NCBI GenBank assembly: GCA_964057225.1
Contig: OZ059899.1
Coordinates: forward strand, 4,402,001 to 4,466,000
Direction: 5' to 3'
Length of the DNA: 64,000 nt
DNA from: Auanema rhodensis
Lineage: Eukaryota; Nematoda; Chromadorea; Rhabditida; Rhabditidae
Every line of letters starts with the position of its first letter. Position 1 is the stretch's first letter. Positions 1-7,520 of this stretch are shown piece after piece. The translations under genes were made by a program, and so were the position numbers. The notes under the pieces are model-generated. The model made no database searches. It was given only the letters and a program-made list of their open reading frames with translations, and was not told the DNA's origin.

Positions 1-16
1 AAACCAAAACTACTGT

Positions 17-88
17 TGGAGATATGGGGAATCGAACCCCAGACTTCTCGCATGCAAAGCGAGCGCTCTACCCCTGAGCTATATCCCC
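17..88 (-). tRNA. tRNA-Ala(UGC), copy 1
   Basis: The 72-nt minus-strand sequence folds as a full cloverleaf: 7-bp acceptor stem, 4-bp D stem, 5-bp anticodon stem (CTCGC/GCGAG) around loop TTTGCAT with anticodon TGC, 5-nt variable loop and 5-bp T stem. The acceptor stem has the G3:U70 wobble pair that marks alanine tRNAs, and the discriminator base is A (position 17). Internal pol III promoter boxes are canonical: A box TAGCTCAGGGG and B box GGTTCGATTCC (28-38). A TTTT terminator lies just downstream on the minus strand (plus-strand AAAA at 6-9). There is no intron and no encoded CCA. This is a nuclear-type gene, not an organellar one. Confidence 0.97.
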
Positions 89-264
89 ACATTCGACAAA
101 ATATATGACTGTGAGTTTGTTCAAACTTGAAGAACCTCTTGATCAAAAATTTTAGTTGTGAATATTAATTTCCTAATCTAATTTTTCTTTCAATCATTTT
201 GTAAAATTCCTGAAAAAAAAAATATAAAAGTAAAGAACTTGAAGAATAAAACCAAAACTACTGT

Positions 265-336
265 TGGAGATATGGGGAATCGAACCCCAGACTTCTCGCA
301 TGCAAAGCGAGCGCTCTACCCCTGAGCTATATCCCC
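265..336 (-). tRNA. tRNA-Ala(UGC), copy 2
   Basis: Identical to copy 1 over all 72 nt, including anticodon TGC, G3:U70 and both promoter boxes. The pol III terminator run is at 254-257 (AAAA on the plus strand). The 5' flank differs by one base right next to the gene (AAATTCGAC instead of ACATTCGAC). Confidence 0.97.
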
Positions 337-511
337 AAATTCGACAGAATATATGACTGTGAGTTTGTTCAAACTTGAAGAACCTCTTGATCAAAAATTT
401 TAGTTGTGAATATTAATCTCCTAATCTAATTTTTGTTTCAATCATTTTGTAAATCTCTTGAAAAAAATATAGAAAAGTAAAGAACTTGAAGAATAAAACC
501 AAAACTACTGT

Positions 512-583
512 TGGAGATATGGGGAATCGAACCCCAGACTTCTCGCATGCAAAGCGAGCGCTCTACCCCTGAGCTATATCCCC
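512..583 (-). tRNA. tRNA-Ala(UGC), copy 3
   Basis: Identical to copy 1 over the whole gene. Terminator T4 is at 501-504 on the minus strand. It sits 247 bp from copy 2, the one-base difference coming from the A-run in the spacer. Confidence 0.97.
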
Positions 584-759
584 ACATTCGACAGAATATA
601 TGACTGTGAGTTTGTTCAAACTTGAAGAACCTCTTGATCAAAAATTTTGGTTGTGAATATTAATTTCCTAATCTAATTTTTCTTACAATCATTTTGTAAA
701 TCTCCTGAAAAAAAATATAGAAAAGTAAAGAACTTGAAGAATAAAACCAAAACTACTGT

Positions 760-831
760 TGGAGATATGAGGAATCGAACCCCAGACTTCTCGCATGCAA
801 AGCGAGCGCTCGACCCCTGAGCTATATCCCC
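760..831 (-). tRNA. tRNA-Ala(UGC), copy 4, variant
   Basis: Same cloverleaf and TGC anticodon, with two substitutions. One turns a T-stem G:C pair (51:63) into G:U. The other changes the normally conserved A21 of the D loop to C (GGGGTCGAGC instead of GGGGTAGAGC on the tRNA strand). Both internal promoter boxes and the G3:U70 pair are intact, so it could still be transcribed, but loss of A21 may weaken the tertiary fold. Terminator at 749-752. It may be an early pseudogene. Confidence 0.85.
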
Positions 832-1007
832 ACATTTGACAGAATATATGACTGTGAGTTTTTTCAAACTTGAAGAAGCTCTTGATCAAAAATTTTAGTT
901 GTAAATATTAATCTCCTAATCTAATTTTTGTTTCAATCATTTTGTAAAATTCCTGAAAAAAAATATATAAAAGTAAAGAACTTGAAGAATAAAACCAAAA
1001 CTACTGT

Positions 1008-1079
1008 TGGAGATATGGGGAATCGAACCCCAGACTTCTCGCATGCAAAGCGAGCGCTCTACCCCTGAGCTATATTCCC
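1008..1079 (-). tRNA. tRNA-Ala(UGC), copy 5, acceptor-stem mismatch
   Basis: Identical to copy 1 except that G4 of the acceptor stem is A (plus strand TATATTCCC at 1071-1079), leaving an A4 x C69 mismatch directly next to the G3:U70 identity pair. Promoter boxes are intact and the terminator is at 997-1000. Whether it still gives functional tRNA cannot be told from sequence. Confidence 0.87.
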
Positions 1080-1255
1080 ACATTCGACAGAATATATGAC
1101 TGTGAGTTTGTTCAAACTTGAAGAACCTCTTGATCAAAAATTTTAGTTGTGAATATTAATTTCCTAATCTAATTTTTCTTTCAATCATTTTGTAAAATTC
1201 CTGAAAAAAAATATATAAAAGTAAAGAACTTGAAGAATAAAACCAAAACTACTGT

Positions 1256-1327
1256 TGGAGATATGGGGAATCGAACCCCAGACTTCTCGCATGCAAAGCG
1301 AGCGCTCTACCCCTGAGCTATATCCCC
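1256..1327 (-). tRNA. tRNA-Ala(UGC), copy 6
   Basis: Identical to copy 1, with terminator at 1245-1248. The upstream flank reads CATTAGAC where the other units have CATTCGAC or CATTTGAC. Confidence 0.97.
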
Positions 1328-1502
1328 ACATTAGACAGAATATATGACTGTGAGTTTGTTCAAACTTGAAGAACCTCTTGATCAAAAATTTTAGTTGTGA
1401 ATATTAATCTCCTAATCTAATTTTTGTTTCAATCATTTTGTAAATCTCTTGAAAAAAATATAGAAAAGTAAAGAACTTGAAGAATAAAACCAAAACTACT
1501 GT

Positions 1503-1574
1503 TGGAGATATGGGGAATCGAACCCCAGACTTCTCGCATGCAAAGCGAGCGCTCTACCCCTGAGCTATATCCCC
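1503..1574 (-). tRNA. tRNA-Ala(UGC), copy 7, last of array
   Basis: Identical to copy 1, with terminator at 1492-1495. Its upstream spacer diverges slightly (AAAGTTAATGACTG instead of the ATATATGACTG form) and is cut after GTTGTGAA at 1648 by the retroelement end. The element therefore lies upstream of this tRNA, about 75 bp away. Confidence 0.97.
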
Positions 1575-1648
1575 ACATTCGACAAAGTTAATGACTGTGA
1601 GTTTGTTCAAACTTGAAGAACCTCTTAATCAAAAATTTTAGTTGTGAA

Positions 1649-1960
1649 TGTCGCTTCGGCGAAGGCATTCCGTGTGATAGTTTTCCGCTGAGATTCGAAT
1701 AACAAATAATCAGTGGTAGAATGCTTTATTAAAGAGAAAGTTAACAATATCAACAAAATATAGATCGTCTATACTCCGTTGAAGTAAGTTGAGGTATATC
1801 GTATTTTCCGATCCCAAAGATGAAGATATGGGAAGGCGGGCCGAAAAGTACAATCTGAAATAGACAAAGTAAAGGAAAACGATAAAAACAAAACTGAAAT
1901 GGAACAAAACATAGAAAAAAGGATAAAAAATAATCGCTAACCGCGACACTGCCGCCGCAG
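1649..1960 (-). repeat. Putative 3' LTR or 3' terminal region of BEL/Pao element
   Basis: Non-coding AT-rich stretch between the last ORF and the tRNA array. The outer end is a small perfect dyad, CTTCG-G-CGAAG at 1654-1664, next to the TG terminus. On the element strand the region is T-rich, has two TTTCAG motifs like nematode splice acceptors and ends with an AATAAA signal. The inner LTR boundary cannot be set because the partner LTR is missing. If the TATA-like site at 2467-2474 belongs to U3, the LTR would be about 850 bp long and would contain the zinc-knuckle ORF. No clear polypurine tract was found. Confidence 0.5.
1725..1730 (-). promoter_or_regulatory. AATAAA polyadenylation signal
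   Basis: Plus strand TTTATT, i.e. AATAAA on the element strand, about 75 bp before the element terminus. This is a usual position for the poly(A) signal of an LTR element. The sequence is short, so a chance match is possible. Confidence 0.5.
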
Positions 1961-2431
1961 CTAAGCCATTGGCCTTTTGCGACGTTGTCCGTCGCATAAT
2001 GACCCATGATGCTTATCAGAGTTGCATTTGTAGCAGTTAGTGCTACAGGGATGCTCGTGTAGAGCCGATAAGCATCGTAAGCATAATTTCAATTGATGAG
2101 CGCGGATTCCACGCTCCATAACAGATGAATAGATGGGACAATTGCCTGTGCGGTGACCATCAGTAGTCACTTGATCGCAAAATAGGCAGGTTTTCGTTGG
2201 TTGCGTTTGTAATCGAATCAAATTCTGATTTTCATTCAGAATTTTCATAGCTTCAGAAATGATTCTGAAGTGATTGTCCAAATACTCACTCATGTATTGG
2301 AACTTTCGATTTAAACGATTTTCAACGAGAACAAGAGTTCGAATAGAGGTAGGAAGGTTAGAATAGGAAGGATCTTTCAATTCTTCCTCAAAAGATGGTT
2401 CATTATGAACTGTAATAGAATCAGAATGCAT
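1961..2431 (-). CDS. Short zinc-knuckle (Gag nucleocapsid-like) protein downstream of env
   Basis: 156 residues from the ATG at 2431; the frame is open a little further upstream but without an ATG. Residues about 30-75 look like a charged coiled coil. The C-terminal half has three Cys/His knuckles: C82-x2-C85-x7-H93-x4-C98, then C117-x2-C120 with H125 and C129, then C133-x2-C136 with H142 and C146, followed by a basic tail (RRKR). The spacing is typical of the nucleocapsid part of BEL/Pao Gag, which binds RNA. Normal Gag has several hundred residues before the knuckles and lies at the 5' end of the element. Here the knuckles form their own small ORF, 80 bp after the env stop on the same strand. 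It may be a displaced Gag fragment or an accessory nucleic-acid-binding protein. Confidence 0.65.
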   Translation of the reverse strand: MHSDSITVHNEPSFEEELKDPSYSNLPTSIRTLVLVENRLNRKFQYMSEYLDNHFRIISEAMKILNENQNLIRLQTQPTKTCLFCDQVTTDGHRTGNCPIYSSVMERGIRAHQLKLCLRCLSALHEHPCSTNCYKCNSDKHHGSLCDGQRRKRPMA

Positions 2432-2466
2432 GACAACAAATAATTTCAAAAATGAGGATAACAATG

Positions 2467-2474
2467 CTTATATA
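2467..2474 (-). promoter_or_regulatory. TATA-like element before the zinc-knuckle ORF
   Basis: The element strand reads TATATAAG, 36 bp upstream of the ATG at 2431 and 38 bp after the env stop. It could be the U3 promoter of the LTR or a separate promoter for the small ORF. In AT-rich DNA it may also be chance. Confidence 0.35.
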
Positions 2475-2511
2475 GTAAGATTTTTAAGGATAGTACGGAA
2501 TTAGTTCAATG

Positions 2512-5500
2512 TTAAAATCTTCTATCAAAACAAAGATTTCTAAGAATAAAGAAAAACTTGGTTGTTGTATCTATTATGATTTTAATAGTACGGAAAGCTG
2601 TGATCAAGAAAAAATAAATGGCTGGAGTACAACCTAGGTATCCCAAAAAACATATGATGATCAGAAAAACAACGCAGATTGAAAACATCATCCAGTGTTC
2701 TTTAAAAAGTTTCAAAAAAGGAATTATGTCAGGTATTATAACTGAATTCTGATTTGAATGAATTTCATTTGGTTCATTAGTAGATGAATTAAAATATAAT
2801 TGTCCCGTTACAATTATATCAATTTTTTCATGATTACATTTAGTATGACAAACTTCATTTATAATTGAATTATCTCTTTTAATATTGATATTTGTAATTT
2901 CATTGAAGGGTGAACATTTAATCATGAATACATCTTTTGAACACTCGATCGGTATCCATGTTTCTTTAGATGACATACAAGAAAACAATGCAGATGCACC
3001 CTGCCCACAGGAATAACATCCGGAGAGACTGATCAATAAGGGACGACAAGGTATATCATAGGAAAATGTATTACTGTCATATAAAAGTTCAGAATCAATT
3101 GAAACTGTAGTTTCATCAGACTGAGTTCGAAAAGTTAAGGATGTATCGGGTTTATAGATTGTCTCCGTGTTTGCCATATACGGAGGTAAAATATGAGAAA
3201 AATGTGTGAAATTATGTTGTGGACATATACAGCCAGCAACATCATTATTGATTTTGTTACAAGTACAATCGATAACCGTTGTACATCTTGAAAAATTGTC
3301 GGAAGTGTCTGCCTTCGAAATACATTGTACCATAAATGGAAAATGTGGTTCAACAGCAAAGATTTGATTGTTTGAAGCAACAAAATAATAATTATGAAGT
3401 GGAGTAGGAGGTTTGTCTTGTGTATTGATCGTCATATTGAAAAAAGAGTAATTCATCTTCAAATATGGTGGAATTGTGATATTATAAATATTTTTATCTT
3501 TAACAATATGTGTTGTAATTTCAAAAGTTGAAGATGTTGTCCAATCTTCACATTTAAACACTTCAAATATGTCGTCCGAAGTAGGTACATGTTCTAATTT
3601 GTAGAAAAGACAAGGGTTTTCCCAAAATGTCAAACAACGCCATATATGTGCTGAAGACCGGACACATTTGGATTGTGTTGGATAATTATATGGTTCGAAT
3701 TCAGAAATACGAGAGCGATGATTCATAGTTTCACAAGTTTGATCACAAGATCCCATATGAGCACATCGAAAATCAACAGTTAGTTTAGGCAAAGTAGCCT
3801 TTGTAAAAAATTTTGTGGTTTTCTTACATTCATAACTTGTATATAATTTTCGAATTTGAATATAACCAATAGAATGATTTTTAAATTTTATATCCAGGCA
3901 TAAATCTTTAACTCCAGGAGAAAAAACTATTTGATCACTATATTGGTGATAACATTGAGTACGATTCAGACAATGTGTAGAAACCGAATGAATAACGTGA
4001 TGATCGGTACAAGCAGTAGCATTATTAATCAGAAATATCGTTAGTATACTGATAATTGATAATCGAGAACCTCTTTTCCAAAATGGAGGATATAATTTAG
4101 GTTCTATATGTGGAATATTCTCAGATGAAGTTGGAGGAGGTTCAATAACTCCTAATTCAATATCATTCTGTTCCGGAGTATGAGGTCTAAGTGTGAAAAA
4201 AGAAGATATGTAACGAATAGTATTAGACCAGGAATTATATCGATATTGATGGAATCCTATGCGTATACAACAACAAAGGATGCCAAATAAACAACAAAGT
4301 GGTAAGAACAATGACCACATGGCAAGATGAGGAGCACAATGTGGGTTTCCAAGCAAATGTATGGATAAAAACTTTGCCTCATCACATACTACAGAATTTG
4401 CAGATGCTACGGGTAAAAATATCGATATTATTGTAAAAATTAAAATTGCAGACGTCATTGCTGATTTGAAATTCTTTCGCGAAGCGTATGTGATGTGATC
4501 CCGTAAAGGTAAGGTGCGAACACGTTTTTCGTTTGTTTCAGTAGATGGTTTTACGTCGTTTTGGTCAATGGTAGGCAAAATTATGGTTTGTTTTGCTTTA
4601 CTTGTGTTTTTCTTTTGTAATTTTTTACGATTATCGTCAGGCGTATGACCTGGACCCCATAATTGTAATTCAGCTTCTTCCTCAAGGATCGGATTATGTA
4701 TCGAAGAAATTTTGGACGTAGGTATGTAAATTTTTTGAGGATTATTAATATCTATTGGTTCAGGACATGTAACCACATTGTTCGTTTCATGGATTGAAGG
4801 TACAGGTGAGTTTGATCTTATAATATATTCCTGTATTGGTTGAGCATCAAGGTTCATCATATCCGAAGCAGATCCTACCTTCAAAGACAATGAAGTGTCT
4901 TCGGAAGGAGTAGATCGAGGAATTGATGTCATATCAGGTAAAACACTTCGTAATTCAAGTGGATATAGATGATTTAAGGAACGAGATATGATGTTCCCAG
5001 CTGGAGTGAGAACTTTAGCTGTACGAATGAATCCATCAGAACTACTTATAAGTTCTGTGATTCGACCAAGTTTCCATTGACCACGAGGTAAGTTATCGTT
5101 ATGTATAACTACAATTTCACCAATATTAGGTTTATTGGCATTTGCTGAAGGTTGTTTTCGGGAATGTTTGTATATATCACGAATATATATCAAATATTCT
5201 GTTTGAAATTTATCCCAAAACATCGTAGCTGCATCAGAAGTAAGTTGTAAAGTTTCTAATGCTTGTTCAACGTTTTGTATTACAGGAATATCAATGGAAT
5301 TATTATAAACTCGAGAACCACAATCATCCGGTAGGGAAAGAACAAGACCAGGCGAAATGAAATCGACAGGACGAATAGGTACGTGATTTATATTATTTGG
5401 ATCTGGATGTGTTAAAGGCCTTGTGTTAATGACTGCTTCAATTTTGACAATTAAAGTTAATAATTCATCAAATGTTAATTTATTTCTTTGTATTGCCTTT

Positions 5501-6045
5501 TTCATTGCATTTTTAGTAATTCCCACCATTCTTTCCCAAGAACCTCCTTTCCATGGAGACTTAGGTGTGTTAAAGAGCCAATTTATGTTATTTTTGGCTA
5601 GATGGACTACAATATCAGCTGGGGTGAAATTAAATTCAGCTGATTTTTGTATTGTCTCAATTAATTGAGCTCCGAGAATAAAATTACCCCCACAATCACT
5701 TCGCATTGTGGTTGGTAAACCTCGTCGGGCTATGAAACGAGTGAAAGCGTTCATAAATGAAGTCGCTGTTTGATCATAGACCATTTCAAGATGAATGGCA
5801 CGTATGGTTAAGCAAGTAAAAAGACATACATAGACCTTATGTCCACTTTTAAGCATAATAGGTCCAAATAAGTCGCAACCAGTGTTAAGAAATGGTTTAG
5901 TTAATATCACTCTATCTTTAGGCAATGAAAGCATATCAGGAGTGCCATATGGTAAAGATTGATATTTATTGCATAAATGACATTTCTTTAAAGTTTGTTT
6001 TATAATTGCTGCAGCGCGAGCAATAAAATAAGTTTGACGAAAACA
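2512..6045 (-). CDS. BEL/Pao integrase and phlebovirus Gc-like Env, 5'-truncated
   Basis: One uninterrupted frame of about 1,180 codons, open into the junction, so there is no true start. Residue numbers count from 6066. Integrase: C29/C32 of the zinc finger (its His half is lost), catalytic D65 (CDLFGP), D124 (SDCGGNF) and E178 (GSWERMV), all kept. A DUF5641-like C-terminal domain, typical of BEL/Pao, spans about 280-372 (RGQWKLGRI; LNHLYPLEL). A polar linker follows, then two hydrophobic segments (about 535-556 and 581-603). A third (about 669-685) ends in NATA just before CTDHH and looks like a signal peptide. The remaining roughly 500 residues are a Cys-rich, N-glycosylated ectodomain with GCYSCG (1016-1021) as in the phlebovirus Gc stem region, and a membrane anchor at about 1126-1146. 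Gc is a class II fusion protein. The integrase acts in insertion and the Env in membrane fusion. No stop or frameshift breaks the visible part. Confidence 0.8.
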   Translation of the reverse strand, partial: CFRQTYFIARAAAIIKQTLKKCHLCNKYQSLPYGTPDMLSLPKDRVILTKPFLNTGCDLFGPIMLKSGHKVYVCLFTCLTIRAIHLEMVYDQTATSFMNAFTRFIARRGLPTTMRSDCGGNFILGAQLIETIQKSAEFNFTPADIVVHLAKNNINWLFNTPKSPWKGGSWERMVGITKNAMKKAIQRNKLTFDELLTLIVKIEAVINTRPLTHPDPNNINHVPIRPVDFISPGLVLSLPDDCGSRVYNNSIDIPVIQNVEQALETLQLTSDAATMFWDKFQTEYLIYIRDIYKHSRKQPSANANKPNIGEIVVIHNDNLPRGQWKLGRITELISSSDGFIRTAKVLTPAGNIISRSLNHLYPLELRSVLPDMTSIPRSTPSEDTSLSLKVGSASDMMNLDAQPIQEYIIRSNSPVPSIHETNNVVTCPEPIDINNPQKIYIPTSKISSIHNPILEEEAELQLWGPGHTPDDNRKKLQKKNTSKAKQTIILPTIDQNDVKPSTETNEKRVRTLPLRDHITYASRKNFKSAMTSAILIFTIISIFLPVASANSVVCDEAKFLSIHLLGNPHCAPHLAMWSLFLPLCCLFGILCCCIRIGFHQYRYNSWSNTIRYISSFFTLRPHTPEQNDIELGVIEPPPTSSENIPHIEPKLYPPFWKRGSRLSIISILTIFLINNATACTDHHVIHSVSTHCLNRTQCYHQYSDQIVFSPGVKDLCLDIKFKNHSIGYIQIRKLYTSYECKKTTKFFTKATLPKLTVDFRCAHMGSCDQTCETMNHRSRISEFEPYNYPTQSKCVRSSAHIWRCLTFWENPCLFYKLEHVPTSDDIFEVFKCEDWTTSSTFEITTHIVKDKNIYNITIPPYLKMNYSFFNMTINTQDKPPTPLHNYYFVASNNQIFAVEPHFPFMVQCISKADTSDNFSRCTTVIDCTCNKINNDVAGCICPQHNFTHFSHILPPYMANTETIYKPDTSLTFRTQSDETTVSIDSELLYDSNTFSYDIPCRPLLISLSGCYSCGQGASALFSCMSSKETWIPIECSKDVFMIKCSPFNEITNINIKRDNSIINEVCHTKCNHEKIDIIVTGQLYFNSSTNEPNEIHSNQNSVIIPDIIPFLKLFKEHWMMFSICVVFLIIICFLGYLGCTPAIYFFLITAFRTIKIIIDTTTKFFFILRNLCFDRRF

Positions 6046-6066
6046 TCCATCATAGTGGAAGAACAA
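6035..6066. other. Head-to-head junction of two truncated retroelements
   Basis: Integrase homology on the minus strand can be followed to about 6040 (the FRQTYFI segment before the zinc-finger cysteines). Plus-strand gag-like coding begins by about 6050. No LTR, primer-binding site or spacer separates them, so both lost their 5' ends here. Open frames running across this point in either direction are chance continuations. Confidence 0.7.
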
Positions 6067-7490
6067 ACACCAGTTACTGCTAAAAAGGTACGCTCCTCTA
6101 ATTCAAATAAAAATAAGAAAAATAAAAATAAAAACTCAAGCAAATCGGACGCATCTCTCTCTCTGTCCATCCCTGAACCAACAGTTTCACCTTCAGTAGC
6201 CACTACTAGTGCAGGCGGTTTACAAACTTTTAAAAACATAGTTTCTGATCTCTTCAATCGTTCACCAAAAGATCGAAACTTGAACACCAGCCACACGAAT
6301 AGATACTCGTCGGTTCCAAACATTAATTTATCTCCCATACAACCACCCGAACATACACATCTTGCTATTACTGATAACCAAACTTCAACCCCAATTTTAC
6401 CAAATACAACAACAGGAAGTTCAAAAGCACCAAACCAACCCAGCCGCTCAGTACACACAACCCCTGTGTCTGAAAACTCATTAACAACAGGCAGAGTGAT
6501 AAAAATGCCATCTGCCCGTACAAGTAATATGGCAACTGAACCTTCTTTACCTGGGGCAGGGAAAACTACCATAGCGCAAGCCTTGTTATCACCCTACTGC
6601 CCAACTTATGATGGCAGTCGCAACTTTCGAGATTACACGGCTAAATTCAACCTATTTGCCAACGCTGTAGGTCTGGTAATCCCGGAGAGATTAGCCCTCC
6701 TACCTTTGCTTCTTAAAAACGAAGCAGCGGAAGAAGCGTACAGCAAGTACCTGAACAATTAAAAACCACCGGTTCATGGAATGACCTGTTAAGAGCTTTA
6801 ACATCTAAGCTGTGTCCTGAATATAATCAGGACCCCGCGCTGATCAATCTCCAAAATACAACCCAAGGGGATCTGACAATTGACGCTTACGCTCAATCAC
6901 TGAGAACGATTGCACTAAGCGCTTTTGCCACGGATGACCCTCACAAAGATCACATATTAAGATCAACTTTCCTCAGAGGACTGAAAAATACTCTGAAACC
7001 AGCTGTGATTCGAGCGAAGCCAAAATCCTTCACGGATGCGATTGAGGCTGCTCGCTGGGAAGAATCAATAATGAACCAGACAACAGACACGCAGTCCATG
7101 CTAGTCAATGCTGTAAACAAAGCACTAGCTCCTTTCGCGCGCACAAACGAGAGACGAGATAACCGAAATTTTGACCGTAATCATCCACGTGATAACCAAA
7201 ACAATAAAAATTATCATAATTATCAAAATTATCAGAAAAATAAAAACTTTTCAAAATATAATAACAACCAAAATCGTAACGGCTCTTTTGCTAATTATCG
7301 CCGTAACAATAATTATGAACGAAATTCGGGACGATTTAATAACAACTGGCATTCAAACAATTTTAATCCTTCAAACAATAATAGAAGAGGAAGGACTAAT
7401 GAACATAACGGACAAAGAAGAATCCATTTTAACAATCAAAGAGATCAATCAAGAGGACGAGATAGAAGCACACCACGAATTAACTCTGTG
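6045..7490 (+). pseudogene. Ty3/gypsy-type gag, 5'-truncated and frameshifted
   Basis: The N-terminal part is low complexity (Lys/Asn/Ser-rich, then Ser/Thr/Pro-rich). The capsid region starts near 6607 (YDGSRNFRDY) and has the Retrotrans_gag layout: aromatic/Gly start, LLPLLLKNEA helix, then after the frame change GSWNDLL, the IDAYAQSL helix and FLRGLKNTL. The first frame stops at 6760-6762; the second is open from before 6753, so a one-base indel lies at about 6711-6760, inside the capsid domain. From about 7140 to 7480 the protein is an Asn/Arg/Tyr-rich basic tail without zinc knuckles, probably the RNA-binding part. It ends in PRINSV, the place where a gypsy protease would normally start, and runs on in frame into env. 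The start codon is lost at the junction. Confidence 0.75.
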
Positions 7491-7520
7491 ACCCTTTCAC
7501 CGTTATCACTAACGGTTGTA

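Larger units (their letters stand above)
1..1648. repeat. Tandem array of ~248-bp tRNA-Ala units
   Basis: Seven head-to-tail units, each one tRNA gene plus a spacer of about 176 bp. The tRNA copies start at 17, 265, 512, 760, 1008, 1256 and 1503, so the period is 247-248 bp. Spacers are almost identical and differ mainly in A-run length and a few substitutions. Each spacer holds a small dyad (GTTTG-TT-CAAAC) and an ATATAT stretch 13-18 nt upstream of the tRNA 5' end. The array is cut on the right at 1649 by the terminus of a retroelement and continues past the left edge. Short ORFs across the units are artefacts of the repeated tRNA sequence. Confidence 0.95.
1649..6045 (-). mobile_element. 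BEL/Pao-type LTR retroelement, 3' half only
   Basis: Minus-strand fragment containing integrase, envelope, a zinc-knuckle ORF and a 3' terminal region, in that order. The integrase with a C-terminal DUF5641-like domain and the Gag knuckles with BEL-type spacing place it in BEL/Pao. The outer end at 1649 reads TGTCG on the plus strand, so the element ends in CA on its own strand as LTRs do, and the tRNA repeat is interrupted exactly there. Everything 5' of the integrase zinc finger (5' LTR, most of Gag, protease, RT, RNase H) is absent. The upstream break is at about 6040-6060, where a second element begins. It cannot be autonomous. Confidence 0.85.

Noticed and set aside
194..1385. Repeated 64-67 codon minus-strand open frames in the tRNA array
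   Set aside because: They read through the tRNA gene and spacer, recur only because the unit is tandem, and encode nothing recognisable.
1710..1997. 95-codon minus-strand ORF with a very hydrophobic centre
   Set aside because: It starts with an ATG inside the zinc-knuckle ORF in another frame. The hydrophobic run simply reflects the T-rich 3' terminal region. Kept only as a remote possibility.
5423..5668. 81-codon plus-strand ORF
   Set aside because: Antisense shadow of the integrase coding region.
6000..6572. 190-codon minus-strand ORF opposite gag
   Set aside because: It is antisense to the gag reading frame, starts and ends without domain support, and crosses the element junction.
6740..6765. 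Programmed gag/pol frameshift at the end of the first gag frame
   Set aside because: The shift lies within the capsid domain, with gag homology continuing in the new frame, so it is not a gag/pol border.
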